DNA of 15,965 nt from Clostridia bacterium (GCA_900767025.1 CAAFXS010000061.1:1-15965), one strand, 5' to 3'; numbered from the stretch's first letter, positions 1-7,057 are shown. Program-made: numbers and translations. Notes: generated from the sequence alone by a model not told the origin.

Positions 1-104
1 CTCCCTTGTGTAAAGGGAGCTGTCTGCGTAAGCAGACTGAGGGATTGTTACAACCCCTCCGACAACCTAACGGTTGCCACCTCCCCTTACACAGGGGAGG
101 CTCA
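1..104. repeat. Palindromic intergenic repeat with inverted ends
   Basis: The left edge holds a compact repeat-like unit. Its ends, around 1-19 and 86-104, are imperfect inverted copies (CTCCCTTGTGTAAAGGGAG against CTCCCCTTACACAGGGGAG), and each end is itself a hairpin. Inside lies a small GTCTGC/GCAGAC stem (24-37). It carries no open reading frame. Units of this shape are common as dispersed palindromic elements in Clostridia genomes (from memory, not searched). It sits downstream of the terminator that closes the leftward operon. The true left end may lie outside the window. Confidence 0.6.
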
Positions 105-160
105 AATCGGTTTGACAAATACTAATTTCCCAAATATGATTTTTTGACAATTGCAAAAAT

Positions 161-185
161 AAAAGGGTCTGTGAAAGACCCTTTT
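161..185 (-). terminator. Rho-independent terminator of the purH-xth operon
   Basis: A perfect 10-bp stem (AAAAGGGTCT at 161-170, AGACCCTTTT at 176-185) with a 5-base loop is followed on the minus strand by TTTTATTTTTGC. It overlaps the last base pairs of the small-protein stop codon (184-186), so it ends the leftward operon directly. The A/T flanks would let it work weakly on the plus strand too. Confidence 0.85.
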
Positions 186-363
186 AATTTTGTTTTCTTA
201 CAATGTCATATTCGCTTCCGTCCGGGCGGAAATAACGGCAGGTTTTGTTACCCTCTGTCATTAATCTGACATACTCGTCCTCATCAAGCACAAGAGAACA
301 AAAATCCTCCCCGCTTTCCTCATCGAACTCATTATACCAGCATTTTTCACAAAGATTATCCAT
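184..363 (-). CDS. Small four-cysteine protein, DUF6472-like
   Basis: This encodes 59 residues with cysteines at 5, 8, 22 and 42 (CxxC, then two single Cys), an acidic middle (LDEDEYVR) and a C-terminus ending VRKQN. The pattern fits the short clostridial proteins grouped as DUF6472, recalled from memory. Four cysteines in about 40 residues suggest a small metal-binding knuckle, probably zinc; that is inference. The start at 361-363 is chosen because GGGGTG lies just upstream. An in-frame ATG at 373-375 would give 63 residues and overlap the xth stop by one base, but has no ribosome binding site of its own. It is the last gene of the leftward operon and translation is probably coupled to xth. 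No function is known to me. Confidence 0.7.
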   Translation of the reverse strand: MDNLCEKCWYNEFDEESGEDFCSLVLDEDEYVRLMTEGNKTCRYFRPDGSEYDIVRKQN

Positions 364-374
364 ACTGCACCCCA

Positions 375-1130
375 TTAATCAAAAATATCAAGCTCTATGG
401 GGCAGTGGTCGGAGCCAAAAACATCGGTATGAATTTTTGCATCACGAAGCTCGCCGTCAAGCTGCTTTGAGGTGATGAAATAATCAATTCTCCAACCTGC
501 ATTTTTCTCCCTTGCCTTGAACATATAGGACCACCAACTGTAAATCCCTTCTAAATCGGGATAAAAAAACCTAAAGGTATCGGTAAATCCGCTGTCAAGC
601 AAAAGGGTCAGCTTTTCTCTTTCATCATCGGTAAAGCCTGCGTTGTTGTGATTTGTCTTTGGATTTTTCAAATCAATTTCCCTGTGGGCAACGTTCAAAT
701 CACCGCAGAAAATCACAGGCTTTTCTTTTTCAAGAGAAAGGATATAATCCCTAAAGCAATCCTCCCACTCCATACGGTAGCCAAGCCTTTTCAGCTCACG
801 CTGTGAGTTGGGAACATAAACGGTGAGAAAATAAAAGCTTTCAAATTCAAGGGTGATAAGCCTGCCCTCTTTGTCGTGCTCATCAACACCCATTCCGTAT
901 TTAACGCTCAAAGGTGCCTGCTTTGTGAACACGGCAGTGCCGGAATATCCCTTTTTCTCGGCATAATTCCAAAAGCAGTGATAACCATCGGGGGCAAAAT
1001 CAATTTGTCCCTGCTGAAGCTTTGTTTCCTGCAAACAAAATATATCCGCGTCAATTTCATTGAAAAACTTTTCAAAATCCTTGTTCATACAGGCACGCAG
1101 ACCGTTAACATTCCAGGAAATCATTTTCAT
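375..1130 (-). CDS. xth: Exodeoxyribonuclease III (AP endonuclease family)
   Basis: A 251-residue, full-length member of the exonuclease/endonuclease/phosphatase fold. It cuts DNA 5' to abasic sites and removes 3' blocking groups in base excision repair in the cytoplasm. Family motifs are in order: ISWNVNGLRA with Asn7, LQETKL with metal ligand Glu35, TVYVPNS with Tyr105, GDLNVAH with Asp144 and Asn146, WRIDYF near 213-218, and the C-terminal GSDHCP with Asp241 and His242. All catalytic positions are present, so it should be active. The start has AGAGGTG seven bases upstream. It lies 21 bases downstream of the AICAR transformylase gene on the same strand, so the two are probably cotranscribed. 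This repair/purine pairing has no obvious pathway logic. Confidence 0.95.
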   Translation of the reverse strand: MKMISWNVNGLRACMNKDFEKFFNEIDADIFCLQETKLQQGQIDFAPDGYHCFWNYAEKKGYSGTAVFTKQAPLSVKYGMGVDEHDKEGRLITLEFESFYFLTVYVPNSQRELKRLGYRMEWEDCFRDYILSLEKEKPVIFCGDLNVAHREIDLKNPKTNHNNAGFTDDEREKLTLLLDSGFTDTFRFFYPDLEGIYSWWSYMFKAREKNAGWRIDYFITSKQLDGELRDAKIHTDVFGSDHCPIELDIFD

Positions 1131-1151
1131 AGTGTTACACCTCTGTGCAGA

Positions 1152-2327
1152 TTAATGGTGGAAGAGTCTGATGCCTGTCATTGCCATAGCGATGCCAAAG
1201 CTGTCGCAACAATCGATAACCGCACCGTCTCTTACCGAACCGCCGGGCTGGGCAATGTATTTAACACCTGAACGAACGGCACGCTCAATATTATCCTCAA
1301 AGGGGAAGAATGCGTCGGAGCCGAGAGCAACATTTGTCATCTTCTTGTGCCACTGATTCTTTTCTTCCTTGGTGAAAGGCTCGGGGCAAACGGTAAAGTA
1401 CCTCTGCCATACTCCGTCCTTGAGCAAATCCTCGTACTCATCGCTGATATAAAGGTCAATAGCGTTATCAGCATCGCACTTGCGGATGCCGTCAATAAAT
1501 GGAAGATTTAACACCTTCTCGTTATAGCGGAGCCAAAGGTTGTCCGCCTTATTACCTGCAAGGCGTGTGCAGTGAATACGGCTCTGCTGACCTGCGCCTA
1601 CACCGATTGTCTGACCGCCCATTGCATAGCATACGGAATTAGACTGGGTGTATTTAAGAGTAATCATAGAAATAAGCAAATCAATCTTTGCAATTTCGGG
1701 AATTTCCTTAACCTTGGTTGGCATATCGTCAAACAGGTCCATAGTGATTTTTGCATCGTTTCTCTTCTGCTCAAAGCTGATGCCGAAAACCTGCTTTGTT
1801 TCCATCGGCTCGGGAACATAATCGGGGTCAACCTTAATAATAAGATAACCGCCTCTTCTTTTAGCCTTAAGGATTTCAAGCGCCTCATCGGTATAACCCG
1901 GAGCAATAATTCCGTCGCTTACCTCTTTAACAAGAAAGTTGGCAACGCTTGCGTCACACACATCGCTGAGAGCGGCAAAATCACCAAAGGATGAAACTCT
2001 GTCACAGCCTCTTGCACGAACATATGCCTGTGCAATAGGTGAAAGCTCCAAGCCGTCGGGCACCATACAAACCCTTCTGTCAGCCTCGGTAAGTGGCTGG
2101 GCAACCGCCGCACCTGCCGGTGAAACATGCTTAAAGGAGGCCGCACTTGGCAGACCTGTTGCCTCCTTAAGCTCCTTAACAAGCTGCCAGGAGTTGAAAG
2201 CATCTAAAAGATTGATATATCCTGCTGCACCGTTAAGGATTTCAAAGGGCAGCTCCTTGCCGTCCATATGAATTCTTGCAGGATTTTGATTTGGATTGCA
2301 TCCGTATTTAAGCTTATATTCAGTCAT
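1152..2327 (-). CDS. purH: Stand-alone AICAR formyltransferase (PurH transformylase domain)
   Basis: This 391-residue protein corresponds only to the AICAR transformylase half of bifunctional PurH/ATIC, which is usually above 500 residues; the N-terminal IMP cyclohydrolase (MGS-like) domain is absent. It begins at LKYGCNPNQ, equivalent to the LRYGENPHQ start of the transformylase domain. The catalytic Lys66-His67 pair (SAASFKHVSPAG), the SDAFFPFEDN motif, QPGGSVRD and the ending RLFHH are conserved. The reaction moves a formyl group from 10-formyl-THF to AICAR, the penultimate step of IMP synthesis. It is not a truncation: a GGAGGAAAG ribosome binding site and a promoter lie just upstream. 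A separate IMP cyclohydrolase must be encoded elsewhere. It is the first gene of the leftward operon with xth and the small cysteine protein. Confidence 0.92.
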   Translation of the reverse strand: MTEYKLKYGCNPNQNPARIHMDGKELPFEILNGAAGYINLLDAFNSWQLVKELKEATGLPSAASFKHVSPAGAAVAQPLTEADRRVCMVPDGLELSPIAQAYVRARGCDRVSSFGDFAALSDVCDASVANFLVKEVSDGIIAPGYTDEALEILKAKRRGGYLIIKVDPDYVPEPMETKQVFGISFEQKRNDAKITMDLFDDMPTKVKEIPEIAKIDLLISMITLKYTQSNSVCYAMGGQTIGVGAGQQSRIHCTRLAGNKADNLWLRYNEKVLNLPFIDGIRKCDADNAIDLYISDEYEDLLKDGVWQRYFTVCPEPFTKEEKNQWHKKMTNVALGSDAFFPFEDNIERAVRSGVKYIAQPGGSVRDGAVIDCCDSFGIAMAMTGIRLFHH

Positions 2328-2356
2328 ATTCTTTCCTCCGTTTTGAGTATAAGGCT

Positions 2357-2385
2357 ATTTTATACTATTAGATTGAAAAAAGCAA
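2357..2385 (-). promoter_or_regulatory. Promoter for the AICAR transformylase operon
   Basis: On the minus strand TTGCTT (2380-2385) is separated by 17 bases from TAAAAT (2357-2362). Transcription would start near 2350, leaving a leader of about 23 bases with the GGAGGAAAG ribosome binding site. It overlaps the opposing promoter of the ATP-grasp genes, so the two may compete for RNA polymerase. Confidence 0.6.
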
Positions 2386-2401
2386 GGGCAGGTGGTACAA
2401 T
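2373..2401 (+). promoter_or_regulatory. Promoter for the ATP-grasp pair, close to the ATG
   Basis: TTGAAA (2373-2378), a 17-base spacer and TACAAT (2396-2401) form a good sigma-A promoter. The predicted transcription start is 2407-2410, at or within three bases of the ATG at 2410, so the mRNA would be leaderless or nearly so. The AGGTGG at 2390-2395 lies inside the promoter and too far upstream to act as a ribosome binding site. Confidence 0.6.
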
Positions 2402-2409
2402 AAGTTATT

Positions 2410-3228
2410 ATGAACGGAATTTTATTAGTAAATCATTTTTTAAAGGGCGAAAAATTTAATGAGCTCCACAGCCATTTAATCACCGCCGCAAAAAAACTTA
2501 ATATTGAACTGACGCTTAAAACAAATCTGCAAGCATCTACCGAAAGCATTAACGGTGATTTTGTTCTTTTTTGGGACAAGGATATTAACCTTGCAAGGCG
2601 GCTTGAAAAGCAGGGCATCCCTGTATTCAACAGTGCCGAGTCCATTGCCCTGTGCGATGACAAGGCAAGAACCTACATTGAGCTTGAGGGTATTGTTCCA
2701 CAGCCCAAAACCCTTGTTGCGCCAAAAGCTTTTTTTAGGTGCGATATGAGTGAATTTGTCAGCAGTGCGGTGGAAGCTTTAGGCCTTCCCCTTGTGTTCA
2801 AGGAGTGCTTCGGCTCCTTTGGCGAGCAGGTTTATCTTTGCAACACCCCGGAAGAAATAATTTCTCACATAAGCGAAAAGTCCTTTATTCTTCAGGAGTT
2901 TATTTCCGATAGCTACGGCAGGGATATGCGTATTGAGGTTGTGGGCGATAAATGTGTCAGCGCAGTACGCAGGGAAAACAAAAACGATTTCCGCTCAAAT
3001 GTTACAAACGGAGGGACTATGACCCCCTGTATTCCCACGCCTGAGCAGGAGGAAATTGCCTTAACCGCCTGCAAAAAATTGGGACTGACCTTTGGCGGTG
3101 TTGACATTCTTGACAGCGGTCTTGTGTGCGAGGTTAATTCAAATGCGCACATAATCAACATAATGAACTCAACAGGTGTTGACATTGCACCCCTGATTTT
3201 CAAGGAAATTGAAGGGCAGTTAAAATGA
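2410..3228 (+). CDS. RimK-like ATP-grasp ligase (first of a tandem pair)
   Basis: A 272-residue ATP-grasp protein. Residues 1-95 form a pre-ATP-grasp domain (MNGILLVNHFLKGEKF start). The ATP-grasp fold covers about 96-270, with a nucleotide-binding Lys131 before the glycine-containing loop FGSFGEQV, an ILQEFI hinge (160-165), the RimK/LysX signature GRDMRIEVVGD (170-180), DFRSN..GG (193-202), and metal ligands Asp232 (GGVDIL), Glu241 and Asn243 (CEVNSN). These enzymes join a carboxylate to an amine through an acyl-phosphate, as in RimK, LysX or F420 glutamyl ligases. The substrate here is unknown. The ATG fits the family N-terminus, although it has no ribosome binding site. The stop overlaps the next ATP-grasp gene by four bases (ATGA), so the two are translationally coupled. 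Confidence 0.88.
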   Translation: MNGILLVNHFLKGEKFNELHSHLITAAKKLNIELTLKTNLQASTESINGDFVLFWDKDINLARRLEKQGIPVFNSAESIALCDDKARTYIELEGIVPQPKTLVAPKAFFRCDMSEFVSSAVEALGLPLVFKECFGSFGEQVYLCNTPEEIISHISEKSFILQEFISDSYGRDMRIEVVGDKCVSAVRRENKNDFRSNVTNGGTMTPCIPTPEQEEIALTACKKLGLTFGGVDILDSGLVCEVNSNAHIINIMNSTGVDIAPLIFKEIEGQLK

Positions 3229-3950
3229 GCGGAATTTTGATTTACACAAAAAAAGAGGCGGAAAGAAACACCTTTGCCGTGGAAAAATTCAAGAGTCTCC
3301 TTGGTGTACGGCTGGTTGACGAAAGCTACCGCGGTGACGCTGATTTTGTAATTAACAGAACAAACGATTTTCGCATTGCAGAATATTATGAAAGCCGCAA
3401 AATTCGTGTGTTTAACCCCGCAGAGCTGTCACGGCTTGCCAACGACAAACAGCTTTGCTACGAATTTATGGAGGCTCACGGCGTTGAAATAATGCCTGTA
3501 AATTACACCGGTGCACCTGTTGTTAAAAAGAAAGCTGACGGACACGGCGGAACAGAGGTTTTTATGCTCAATAAGCCGGAGCCTTTTCAGCAGGGTTATG
3601 TTTACCAAAAGCCCTGTGACACACCGGGCAGGGATTTAAGGGTATGGCTTATCGGCGGTGAAATTATCACTGCAATACTACGGAAAAGCAAAACGGATTT
3701 TCGCTCCAACTACTGCCTTGGCGGCAGTGCCGAGCCTTACACCCTCAATAAAAATGAGACCGAGCAGATAAAAAAAATAACCGCCCTTGTTAAAAGCGAT
3801 TATATCGGAATTGATTTTATTTTTCATCAGGACAGGCTTGTTTTTAACGAAATTGAGGACACCGTGGGTGCAAGAATGGTCTATGACAAAACAGATATTG
3901 ACATCCTGTCCCTCTATTGCGATTACATCAAAAACACCGTCAAGCTATAA
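3225..3950 (+). CDS. Second RimK-like ATP-grasp protein, shortened
   Basis: A 241-residue ATP-grasp protein overlapping its neighbour by four bases. It shares the architecture of the first: a short pre-domain (1-95), PVVKKKADGHGGTEVF (98-113, glycine-rich loop), a YVYQKP hinge (125-130), GRDLRVWLIGGE (135-146), KTDFRSN..GG (156-167) and GIDFIF with Asp197. The metal site reads NEIED (Glu209, Glu211), so the usual Asn is replaced by Glu. I recall other clostridial proteins with a NEIEDVVG-type ending, so this is likely a subfamily trait rather than decay. GAAGGGCAG before the ATG provides a ribosome binding site within the first gene. The two proteins may form a heterodimer or act in sequence on one substrate; no peptide precursor or partner gene is visible nearby. 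Confidence 0.82.
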   Translation: MSGILIYTKKEAERNTFAVEKFKSLLGVRLVDESYRGDADFVINRTNDFRIAEYYESRKIRVFNPAELSRLANDKQLCYEFMEAHGVEIMPVNYTGAPVVKKKADGHGGTEVFMLNKPEPFQQGYVYQKPCDTPGRDLRVWLIGGEIITAILRKSKTDFRSNYCLGGSAEPYTLNKNETEQIKKITALVKSDYIGIDFIFHQDRLVFNEIEDTVGARMVYDKTDIDILSLYCDYIKNTVKL

Positions 3951-4031
3951 ATCCGCAACATTTATAATTTTTAAACCTTGATGCTTTGCATATTCAACTG
4001 TATAAGCAGTACCGCCTGTGCATAAAACAAA
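3945..4031 (-). pseudogene. Remnant resembling the C-terminus of a SLOG/DUF1273-type protein
   Basis: Read leftward, this stretch encodes about 28 residues ending in a TAG at 3945-3947, with GGTAYTVEYAK followed by GLKIINVADL. This Gly-Gly-x-Ala-Tyr-Thr-x-x-Tyr-Ala-Lys...Ile-Ile-Asn pattern resembles the C-terminal nucleotide-binding strand of SLOG-superfamily proteins of the DUF1273/YspA kind, from memory. The frame stays open a little further, to about 4079, but that part looks low-complexity and runs into the inverted repeat at 4080. No start or ribosome binding site is visible, so I read it as a decayed gene end. It overlaps the 3' end of the second ATP-grasp gene by six bases on the opposite strand. 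Confidence 0.45.
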
Positions 4032-4079
4032 AAGTGCGCAGCCGAAGCCACGCACAAAAAACACTTGCCTCAACTTTCT

Positions 4080-4131
4080 GCGACGAAAATTTCATAGGTT
4101 GGAAGAACCAAGCGTATGAAATTTTCGTCGC
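4080..4131. repeat. Perfect 17-bp inverted repeat with nested mini-hairpin
   Basis: Arms 4080-4096 (GCGACGAAAATTTCATA) and 4115-4131 are exact reverse complements around an 18-base centre, which itself contains GGTT/AACC (4097-4100, 4106-4109). T4079-A4132 extends the stem by one pair. No T-run follows on either strand, so it is unlike the terminators in this window. Its symmetry and position at the break of a gene remnant suggest a small dispersed palindromic element. Confidence 0.75.
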
Positions 4132-4182
4132 AAAACAATTATATCATTTAATATTCCCACATTCAAATATAATAAACATACA

Positions 4183-4214
4183 AAAAAGAGGATGACCGAA
4201 ATCATCCTCTTTTT
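4183..4214 (-). terminator. Bidirectional terminator downstream of ppdK
   Basis: A 13-bp perfect stem (4183-4195 with 4202-4214, core GAGGATGA/TCATCCTC) and a 6-base loop, with A-rich and T-rich flanks on both sides. It ends ppdK 15 bases after its stop and can also stop plus-strand transcription from the ATP-grasp genes. Confidence 0.88.
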
Positions 4215-4228
4215 GTATTTAATTAAGA

Positions 4229-6859
4229 TTATTTCTTATCTTTGATTGCAGCCTGTGCAGCGGCGAGTCTTGCGATTGGAACTCTGAACGGTGAACAGGA
4301 TACATAGTCAAGACCGATGCTATGGCAGAACTCAACAGAGCTTGGGTCACCGCCGTGCTCACCGCAGATACCGCAGTGGAGGCTTGGACGGGTTGCCTTA
4401 CCGTTAGCAACTGCCATCTTCATAAGCTGACCAACACCATCCTGGTCAAGCTTTGCAAACGGATCGTTCTCGAAAATCTTTGCATCATAGTAAGCATCAA
4501 GGAACTTACCTGCATCGTCACGGCTGAAGCCGTATGTCATCTGAGTAAGGTCGTTAGTACCGAAGCAGAAGAATTCAGCCTCTGTTGCGATTTCGCCTGC
4601 TGTAAGAGCAGCACGAGGAATTTCAATCATAGTACCAACTTCGTACTTCATATCTGAACCGGCAGCGGCGATTTCAGCATCAGCTGTTTCAACAACTACC
4701 TTCTTAACATACTTAAGCTCCTTGGTATCACAAGCAAGCGGAATCATAATTTCAGGGCATACTGTCCAATCCGGATGTGCCTTCTGAACATTGATTGCTG
4801 CACGGATAACAGCCTTTGTCTGCATCTTTGCAATTTCAGGATAGGTAACTGCAAGACGAAGACCACGGTGACCCATCATTGGGTTGAACTCGTGGAGAGA
4901 AGCGATGATAGCCTTAATGTCCTCAACGCTCTTGCCCTGTGCGTCAGCAAGCTTCTTAATATCCTCTTCCTCAGTAGGAACGAACTCGTGGAGAGGAGGA
5001 TCCAAGAAACGGATTGTAACGGGGCATCCCTCAAGAGCCTCATAAAGAGCCTCAAAGTCATTCTGCTGATAAGGAAGAATCTTTTCAAGAGCAGCCTCTC
5101 TCTCCTCAACAGTGTCAGCACAAATCATTTCACGGAATGCAGCAATTCTGTCCTCTTCAAAGAACATATGCTCTGTACGGCAAAGACCGATACCCTCGGC
5201 ACCAAGCTCACGAGCCTTCTTTGCATCTGCAGGAGTATCAGCATTTGTACGAACCTTGAGTGTTCTGAACTCGTCAGCCCAACCCATAATTCTGCCGAAT
5301 GTGCCTGCAATCTCTGCGTCAACAGTAGGAATAATACCGTCATAGATATTACCTGTTGAACCGTCGATTGAGATATAGTCGCCCTCGTGGTACTCTTTAC
5401 CTGCAAGGGTAAACTTCTTATTCTCTTCGTCCATATTGATGTCGCCGCAACCGGATACACAGCAGGTACCCATACCACGAGCAACAACGGCAGCGTGTGA
5501 TGTCATACCGCCGCGAACTGTAAGAATACCCTGAGAAGCCTTCATACCTGTGATATCCTCAGGTGAGGTCTCAAGACGAACAAGAACAACCTTCTCGCCC
5601 TTTGCGTTCCACTCAACTGCGTCGTCAGCAGTGAATACTACCTTACCGCAAGCAGCACCGGGAGAAGCGCCAAGGCCCTTACCTGCAGGAGTTGCAGCCT
5701 TAAGAGCAGCAGCGTCGAACTGTGGGTGAAGAAGTGTGTCAAGGTTACGAGGATCAATCATTTCAACTGCCTCTTCAGGAGTTCTCATACCCTCGTCAAC
5801 AAGGTCGCAGGCAATCTGAAGAGCAGCCTGAGCTGTTCTCTTACCGTTACGGGTCTGAAGCATAAAGAGCTTGCCGTGCTCAACGGTAAATTCCATATCC
5901 TGCATATCTCTGTAATGATTTTCAAGTGTTTCACAAACCTTTGTGAATTCAGCAAATGCCTCCGGGAACTTCTGCTCCATCTCGGAAATGTGCATAGGTG
6001 TACGAACGCCGGCTACAACGTCTTCGCCCTGTGCGTTTGTAAGGAACTCACCGAAGAGACCCTTCTTACCTGTTGCAGGGTCACGAGTGAAAGCAACACC
6101 TGTACCGCAGTCATCACCCATGTTACCGAATGCCATTGACTGAACGTTAACAGCAGTACCCCATGAATAAGGGATATCGTTATCACGACGGTAAACGTTT
6201 GCACGAGGGTTGTCCCATGAACGGAAAACAGCCTTAACTGCGCCCATTAACTGCTCCTTAGGATCAGATGGGAAGTCATCGCCGATTTTCTCCTTGTACT
6301 CAGCCTTGAACTGAGATGCAAGCTCTTTAAGGTCATCAGCAGTAAGCTCAACGTCCTGCTTAACGCCCTTCTTCTCCTTCATTTCGTCGATAAGCTCTTC
6401 AAAATACTTCTTACCAACTTCCATAACTACATCTGAATACATCTGGATGAATCTTCTGTAGCAGTCCCAAGCCCATCTTGGATTGCCTGATTTTTCGGCA
6501 ATAGCGTTAACAACATCTTCGTTTAAGCCAAGGTTGAGGATTGTGTCCATCATACCGGGCATAGATGCTCTTGCACCTGAACGAACGGAAACAAGAAGAG
6601 GATTTTCCTTATCGCCGAACTTTTTGCCGGTGATTTCCTCCATCTTTCCGATGTACTCGTTGATTTCAGCCATAATACCGTCGTTAATCTGACGGCCGTC
6701 CTCATAATACTGTGTGCAGGCCTCTGTTGTGATTGTGAAGCCCTGAGGAACAGGAAGACCGATGTTTGTCATCTCAGCAAGGTTAGCACCTTTACCGCCG
6801 AGAAGCTCTCTCATGTTTGCATTACCCTCTGAAAAGAGGTAGCAATACTTCTTTGCCAT
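4229..6859 (-). CDS. ppdK: Pyruvate, phosphate dikinase
   Basis: A full-length 876-residue PPDK, which interconverts pyruvate + ATP + phosphate and PEP + AMP + pyrophosphate. In anaerobes it often serves glycolysis or gluconeogenesis with pyrophosphate. The N-terminal nucleotide-binding domain begins at ELLGGKGANLAEM (18-30). The swivelling phosphohistidine is His455 in GGMTSHAAVVARG, the same number as in Clostridium symbiosum. The C-terminal TIM barrel has Arg561 (CRTEH), Arg617 (TIRFLD), Glu746 (MIEIPR), Asn769 (FGTND) and Cys832 (CGEHGGDP), in line with the known pyruvate/PEP site residues with a one-residue offset late on. AGGAGGT lies six bases before the ATG. It is a single-gene transcript with its own promoter and terminator. 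No PPDK regulatory protein is adjacent. Confidence 0.98.
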   Translation of the reverse strand: MAKKYCYLFSEGNANMRELLGGKGANLAEMTNIGLPVPQGFTITTEACTQYYEDGRQINDGIMAEINEYIGKMEEITGKKFGDKENPLLVSVRSGARASMPGMMDTILNLGLNEDVVNAIAEKSGNPRWAWDCYRRFIQMYSDVVMEVGKKYFEELIDEMKEKKGVKQDVELTADDLKELASQFKAEYKEKIGDDFPSDPKEQLMGAVKAVFRSWDNPRANVYRRDNDIPYSWGTAVNVQSMAFGNMGDDCGTGVAFTRDPATGKKGLFGEFLTNAQGEDVVAGVRTPMHISEMEQKFPEAFAEFTKVCETLENHYRDMQDMEFTVEHGKLFMLQTRNGKRTAQAALQIACDLVDEGMRTPEEAVEMIDPRNLDTLLHPQFDAAALKAATPAGKGLGASPGAACGKVVFTADDAVEWNAKGEKVVLVRLETSPEDITGMKASQGILTVRGGMTSHAAVVARGMGTCCVSGCGDINMDEENKKFTLAGKEYHEGDYISIDGSTGNIYDGIIPTVDAEIAGTFGRIMGWADEFRTLKVRTNADTPADAKKARELGAEGIGLCRTEHMFFEEDRIAAFREMICADTVEEREAALEKILPYQQNDFEALYEALEGCPVTIRFLDPPLHEFVPTEEEDIKKLADAQGKSVEDIKAIIASLHEFNPMMGHRGLRLAVTYPEIAKMQTKAVIRAAINVQKAHPDWTVCPEIMIPLACDTKELKYVKKVVVETADAEIAAAGSDMKYEVGTMIEIPRAALTAGEIATEAEFFCFGTNDLTQMTYGFSRDDAGKFLDAYYDAKIFENDPFAKLDQDGVGQLMKMAVANGKATRPSLHCGICGEHGGDPSSVEFCHSIGLDYVSCSPFRVPIARLAAAQAAIKDKK

Positions 6860-6891
6860 TGGAATTACCTCCTAAAAAATTTACAATTTTG

Positions 6892-6919
6892 GTAAAATAC
6901 ACATAATGCAGTATTTTGC
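6892..6919 (-). promoter_or_regulatory. Small hairpin in the ppdK 5' leader
   Basis: On the minus strand the start of the ppdK leader contains AAAATAC and GTATTTT about ten bases apart (7-bp stem), beginning right at the predicted transcription start. It could protect the 5' end or affect translation; it could also be chance in A/T-rich DNA. No named riboswitch class is recognisable. Confidence 0.3.
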
Positions 6920-6925
6920 ATTGAA

Positions 6926-6954
6926 ATTATATCATACATAATAGTAAATTACAA
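6926..6954 (-). promoter_or_regulatory. ppdK promoter
   Basis: On the minus strand TTGTAA (6949-6954), a 17-base spacer and a perfect TATAAT (6926-6931). The start would be near 6919, giving a leader of roughly 60 bases ending in AGGAGGT. Confidence 0.65.
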
Positions 6955-6993
6955 ACATTTTTTACTAATTTTCTAACTTTATTATTATTTAAC

Positions 6994-7022
6994 TTGAAAA
7001 AACGGAGATTTTAGTGCATAAT
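6994..7022 (+). promoter_or_regulatory. glmU promoter
   Basis: TTGAAA (6994-6999), a 17-base spacer and CATAAT (7017-7022). Transcription would start near 7029, leaving a leader of about 29 bases containing CGGAGGT (7044-7050) eight bases before the ATG. It is divergent from the ppdK promoter, in the only A/T-rich gap between the two genes. Confidence 0.65.
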
Positions 7023-7057
7023 TGATAAATAGATGAGATTAATCGGAGGTTACAGCT

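Noticed and set aside
3986..4195. A 69-codon plus-strand open frame, considered as a peptide precursor for the ATP-grasp pair
   Set aside because: It runs through the perfect inverted repeat and the antisense gene remnant, has no ribosome binding site and shows no leader-core or graspetide-like motif.
4775..5359. A 194-codon open frame on the plus strand inside ppdK
   Set aside because: It is antisense to conserved PPDK coding sequence, is rich in Cys, Leu and Ser as expected from a shadow frame, and has no ribosome binding site.
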